This document shows, piece by piece, positions 61,072 to 64,000 of a DNA stretch of 64,000 nt (position 1 is the stretch's first letter; the number at the start of each line of letters is the position of its first letter). The translations under genes were made by a program, and so were the position numbers. The DNA lies in NCBI GenBank assembly GCA_015067145.1, contig SVNA01000002.1:1-64000 (forward strand), in the 5' to 3' direction. The notes under the pieces were generated by a model that searched no databases, was not told the DNA's origin, and saw only the letters and a list, made by a program, of their open reading frames with translations. The DNA is from Oscillospiraceae bacterium. GTDB lineage: Bacteria; Bacillota; Clostridia; Oscillospirales; Ruminococcaceae.

Positions 61072-62187
61072 ATGAAAATGTTTCAGAACACAACTCAGGT
61101 GCATCAGTACGCAGACTGTGCAGAGTTTGTAAAAGAATTTGATATCGGCGAAAAGGACTTTATCCTTGCCACAAAGACAATCTACAATAAATACTTTGCT
61201 GATATGAACCTCAAGGCAAAGGTTTTCTTTAAAAGCGACTACGGCAAGGGTGAACCTACCGACGGTATGGTAAACGCAATGCTGGAGGATTTCCGCAAAA
61301 CCGACTGCAACCGTGTTATCGCAATCGGCGGCGGTGCTGTTATCGATATGGCAAAAATCCTTGTTCTGGGCGGAGGCGGCGATGCAGCAGACTACTACCA
61401 GAGAAAAATTCCTCTTGAAAAGGTTCTGCCAATCATAGCTGTGCCTACAACCTGCGGTGCAGGCAGCGAGGTGAGCAGCGTTTCCATCGCTGAATTTGTG
61501 GATATGGGCACAAAGGTTGGTCTTGCCGATCCGACAATCTTCCCTGATTATGCAATCATCATTCCTGAGCTTCTCACAGAGCTTCCGTACGACTTCTTTG
61601 CAACAAGTGCAATCGATGCACTTATCCATGCAATCGAAAGCTATGTTTCTCCAAGGGCAAACCTGTACACAAGAATGTTTGCCATGAAAGCTATGGAAAT
61701 TCTCCTTAAAGGCTTTAAGAAAATTGTGGCAGAAGGCCCTGAAAGCAGATTTACAATGCTGGAGGATTTTCTTGTTGCCTCTGACCTTGCAGGCATATCC
61801 TTTGCAAATGCAGGCACAGGTGCCGTGCACGCAATGAGCTATCCTTTGAGCGGTGCCTACCACGTTACACACGGGGAAGCAAACTATCAGTTCCTCACCG
61901 AAGTGTTCAAGCACTATCAGGCTGCAAACCCGACAGGCTTTATCACAGAGCTTAACGAATTCCTCGGCGGCATCCTTGGCTGCAACCCGGACGATGTTTA
62001 CCCGGAAATCGAAAAGCTGCTGGCAGGTGTTATTGCAAAGAAACCTCTGCGTGAATATGGTATGAAAGAGGAAGATATTGAGCTGTTTGCAATAAGCGTG
62101 GAAAAGAGCCAGCAGAGACTTTTAAACCAGAGCTATGTAAAGTTTGACATTCCTGAAATGATGGAAATCTACAGAGCACTGTACTAA
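61072..62187 (+). CDS. iron-containing alcohol dehydrogenase, 4-hydroxybutyrate-dehydrogenase-like
   Basis: This 371-residue group III dehydrogenase has the NAD-binding GGGAVIDMAK (84-93), PTTCGAGSEVSSVS (about 125-138), and the metal site with D/H residues in DALIHAIESYVSPRANLY and AVHAMSYPLSGAYHVTHGEAN. Size and sequence style fit the 4-hydroxybutyrate dehydrogenase (4HbD) family of Clostridium, which reduces succinate semialdehyde to 4-hydroxybutyrate in butyrate or GABA fermentation. No CoA-transferase or 4-hydroxybutyryl-CoA dehydratase is nearby, so the substrate is probable rather than proven. Strong AAAGGAG site. Confidence 0.85.
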   Translation: MKMFQNTTQVHQYADCAEFVKEFDIGEKDFILATKTIYNKYFADMNLKAKVFFKSDYGKGEPTDGMVNAMLEDFRKTDCNRVIAIGGGAVIDMAKILVLGGGGDAADYYQRKIPLEKVLPIIAVPTTCGAGSEVSSVSIAEFVDMGTKVGLADPTIFPDYAIIIPELLTELPYDFFATSAIDALIHAIESYVSPRANLYTRMFAMKAMEILLKGFKKIVAEGPESRFTMLEDFLVASDLAGISFANAGTGAVHAMSYPLSGAYHVTHGEANYQFLTEVFKHYQAANPTGFITELNEFLGGILGCNPDDVYPEIEKLLAGVIAKKPLREYGMKEEDIELFAISVEKSQQRLLNQSYVKFDIPEMMEIYRALY

Positions 62188-62214
62188 AAACAAAAATACT
62201 CCCTCAAAACAGCC

Positions 62215-62246
62215 GAAGCGGTGTCATCAGACACCGCTTCTTTTTT
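62215..62246 (+). terminator. Fe-ADH terminator
   Basis: GAAGCGGTGTC / GACACCGCTTC, an 11-base-pair stem with an ATCA loop and six T residues. Confidence 0.93.
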
Positions 62247-62304
62247 CAACTCATCAACTCTGTTTTATCCTGTATCGAATATTCACAATGCATATCTGAC
62301 AAAA

Positions 62305-63474
62305 TCACAGCACTTCAGTAATTCTGCCGATGCCCACATTTCTGACAGCAAAAAACATTCCGTTGTTCATCGCAACCGACTCTGTGAGTTCTACTGTCAC
62401 CTGTGCATACTTTCCGCTGCAGTTAATCTTATCCGCTGAAGCAGAAATTTCTCCCGCTATAAGGACTGTACGCATCTGGAAATCTGTTTTCACCCCGGCT
62501 GCCAGCTGTTTCATAAATTCTGTATCGGAAAAATAAACAACTGCTGTAAATTTATTATATTCTTTATGTGCCCCGAATCTTGTAATTACATGGCCTCGTT
62601 TAACTTCTGCTTTTTCAACACCGCGAAGCAGAAGACCTATATTATCCCCGGGTTCTGCAGAATCCATCAGCTTGCGGAACATTTCTATGCCTGTTACTGT
62701 AACGGTTCGGTTGCTGCTGCCAAAGCCCACAAGTTCAACCCTGTCGTTAAGTTTTATAACACCTGTTTCCACCCTGCCTGTAGCCACAATGCCCCGGCCT
62801 GTGATAACAAACACATCTTCCACCGGCATAAGGAAAGGTTTATCTGTATCTTTTTCAGGGTCGGGAACAGCGTAATCCATATTCTCCATCAGTTCAAGCA
62901 GCTTTTCGCCCCATTCGCCTTCGGGATCATCCAGAGCTTCTTTTAAAGAGCCGTACACCACAGGTGTGTCCTCTCCGCAATAGCCGTACATATCAAGCAG
63001 TTCGCATATTTCACTTCCGAGATTTTCCAGTTCATCGTAGTCTTCAATAAGATGGCAGTTGTCTGCGAACACAGACAGATAGTTCACCCCTGCCTGTCGA
63101 ACAAACTCAACCTGTTCCCTGATATCGGAAGTTATTCCTTCCTCTGCGTTGATTACCAGAATCACACCGTCAGTATCATCGCCGATTACTGCTTTGACAC
63201 ATTCTTCCCTGTTAAGAAAATCCTTGTGAATATATCTGCGGTTATCTGTCTCATAAGTTACAGAAACGGAGGAAAAGGTCATGCCGAAATGAATTTCCTC
63301 TGCAATGTTTTCTTCGTTGTCCTGTGAATATTCTTCCCCTGTGCCAAGCATGCAGTTCAATGTATTTGCTATAGCTATTCCCAGTGTCGGCAGTTCGGCA
63401 TTTCTGTATCCGATTGTTTTAATGTTAAAATCAACAAGTTCTCTTCCAAATCTGCTCACAATCCTGTCCCCCAT
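62305..63474 (-). CDS. EF-Tu-like protein with a dead GTPase domain
   Basis: This 389-residue protein aligns along its length with EF-Tu (about 395). Domains II and III are well kept (DKPFLMPVEDVF, GRGIVATGRVETG, EMFRKLMD, GDNIGLLLRGV, then a C-terminal domain ending NVGIGRITEVL). The G domain is recognisable but has lost nucleotide-binding motifs: G1 GHVDHGKT is GYRNAELP (22-29), G3 DCPGH is DFLNR (85-89, the catalytic His becoming Arg), and G4 NKCD is DNCH (138-141). It cannot be ordinary EF-Tu. It lies between spoIVB and the Spo0A-family gene region, so a spore-related role is possible but unproven. The true start may be a GTG five codons in (63459), which has GGGGGA upstream. Confidence 0.85.
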   Translation of the reverse strand: MGDRIVSRFGRELVDFNIKTIGYRNAELPTLGIAIANTLNCMLGTGEEYSQDNEENIAEEIHFGMTFSSVSVTYETDNRRYIHKDFLNREECVKAVIGDDTDGVILVINAEEGITSDIREQVEFVRQAGVNYLSVFADNCHLIEDYDELENLGSEICELLDMYGYCGEDTPVVYGSLKEALDDPEGEWGEKLLELMENMDYAVPDPEKDTDKPFLMPVEDVFVITGRGIVATGRVETGVIKLNDRVELVGFGSSNRTVTVTGIEMFRKLMDSAEPGDNIGLLLRGVEKAEVKRGHVITRFGAHKEYNKFTAVVYFSDTEFMKQLAAGVKTDFQMRTVLIAGEISASADKINCSGKYAQVTVELTESVAMNNGMFFAVRNVGIGRITEVL

Positions 63475-63546
63475 GATATTTTGATAACTGTCTGTGTTTT
63501 ATTCTATCATACATCAGCTGAAAACACCAGCGGACACAGTTTACAA

Positions 63547-64000
63547 TTATCCCGCATTTTTATGCACCTTTGCGGCATTGTCCATGCTGAAAATCATATT
63601 CTGGGCAAAAACCGCATAGCCACGCTGGACCTGATTTACAAACACATGGGTTACAGCCCCCACCAGCTTGCCGTTCTGGATTATGGGGCTGCCCGACATC
63701 CCCTGTACTATACCCCCTGCTTTTTCCAGCAGTCTGCTGTCGGTTATCCGCACCACCATATTTTTGTTCTGGTTTGAGCTTGTAAGGGCAATTTTTTCGA
63801 TGAAAATTTCGTATTCCTGCGGTTTTGTGCCGTCAATGGTGGTGAGGATTGTGGCAGGGCCTGTCTGCACCTCGGCAGGAGAAGCCACCTGTATCATATT
63901 GTCTGTGGGGGCAACAAATATTCTGCCGTATACACCGTTGGTGCTGTTTGCCCACACTCTGCCTGTGGCAAACTGGGAGGTGAACACCCCTTTTAGCTCT
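63547..64000 (-). CDS. spoIVB: SpoIVB peptidase (S55), 3' part
   Basis: The gene runs off the right edge; the frame continues upstream as ELKGVF, so the coding sequence is open at 64000. The last ~150 residues of this forespore-secreted serine peptidase are present. It signals SigK activation by cleaving SpoIVFA. The nucleophile is in QGMSGSPII, and the catalytic Asp lies 15 residues before it in RITD, matching the D363/S378 spacing of the B. subtilis enzyme (recalled). The catalytic His would be off the window. The tail after AVTHVFVN diverges from the usual NDP..GYG motif (NQVQRGYAVFAQ). Confidence 0.9.
   Translation of the reverse strand, partial: ELKGVFTSQFATGRVWANSTNGVYGRIFVAPTDNMIQVASPAEVQTGPATILTTIDGTKPQEYEIFIEKIALTSSNQNKNMVVRITDSRLLEKAGGIVQGMSGSPIIQNGKLVGAVTHVFVNQVQRGYAVFAQNMIFSMDNAAKVHKNAG

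Noticed and set aside
61900-62100. Considering the Fe-ADH as part of a complete 4-hydroxybutyrate pathway locus
   Set aside because: No CoA-transferase, succinate-semialdehyde dehydrogenase or 4-hydroxybutyryl-CoA dehydratase gene is present nearby.
62305-63474. Annotating this gene as tuf (elongation factor Tu)
   Set aside because: G1, G3 and G4 nucleotide-binding motifs are all destroyed, so it cannot be the working elongation factor.
1-64000. CRISPR arrays, tRNA/rRNA genes, prophage or transposase genes
   Set aside because: I looked for regularly spaced short repeats, clover-leaf-like sequences, integrases and transposases and saw none that I could support.

Overview
The window looks like chromosome from a Gram-positive, spore-forming anaerobe of the class Clostridia, probably a gut Oscillospirales/Ruminococcaceae-type bacterium. 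The evidence is spoIIP, spoIVB and a Spo0A-family regulator; rubrerythrin with a PerR-type repressor; a clostridial ferredoxin; the darA-holB-ricT-rsmI block; moderate to low GC with AT-rich intergenic stretches; strong Shine-Dalgarno sites; and many short intrinsic terminators. I see no phage, insertion sequence, CRISPR array, tRNA or rRNA.

Layout. 1-6.1 kb is housekeeping: rpsT, spoIIP, perR-rbr, a DMT transporter, cdd-rsmA and comEB. 6.1-8.6 kb holds two tandem paralogous lipoprotein genes. Each encodes two copies of one ~155-residue domain, so there are four copies in 2.4 kb. 9-25.5 kb is a surface-glycan block, all on the plus strand: galE, a nucleotidyltransferase, a YfhO-type membrane protein, three GT-B glycosyltransferases, a Wzm/Wzt (TagGH-type) ABC exporter, two further putative transferases and a three-gene nonulosonic-acid cassette. 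25.7-33.9 kb carries a MATE transporter, an iron-sulfur flavoprotein-like gene, an SsuABC/NMT1-type ABC importer, an MBOAT acyltransferase, a phosphodiesterase and rsmI. 34-39.7 kb has a 55-residue ferredoxin, ricT, holB, darA, a ptsI homologue and a patatin lipase. 39.9-57.6 kb has a heterodimeric ABC exporter, Lrp, hflX, a LysR/DMT pair, a nucleoside-gate membrane protein, a QueG-like Fe-S protein, dinB, GNAT, sppA, a WbpG/PseA-type sugar amidotransferase, YitT and glpK. 57.6-64 kb has a Spo0A-family protein, ispDF, EcsC, a 4-hydroxybutyrate-dehydrogenase-like Fe-ADH, an EF-Tu-like protein without GTPase motifs, and the 3' part of spoIVB.

How the genes may work together. In the glycan block, transferases would build a lipid-linked polymer in the cytosol, the ABC pair would export it, and the nonulosonate cassette would supply a CMP-activated nine-carbon sugar. 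The synthase resembles the sugar-6-phosphate-using (NANS) branch and stops where the SAF domain should begin. The cytidylyltransferase is fused to a KdsC-type phosphatase. The third gene fuses CBS domains to a phosphomannose-isomerase-type cupin. Together these suggest a route from mannose-6-phosphate to CMP-KDN or a similar sugar (inference).

The most unusual items are the EF-Tu-like protein next to spoIVB, which has lost its G1, G3 and G4 motifs; the Spo0A-family protein with a receiver lacking the invariant Lys and Thr, preceded by a perfect 0A box; the nonulosonate cassette; and a family of dispersed palindromic intergenic repeats.
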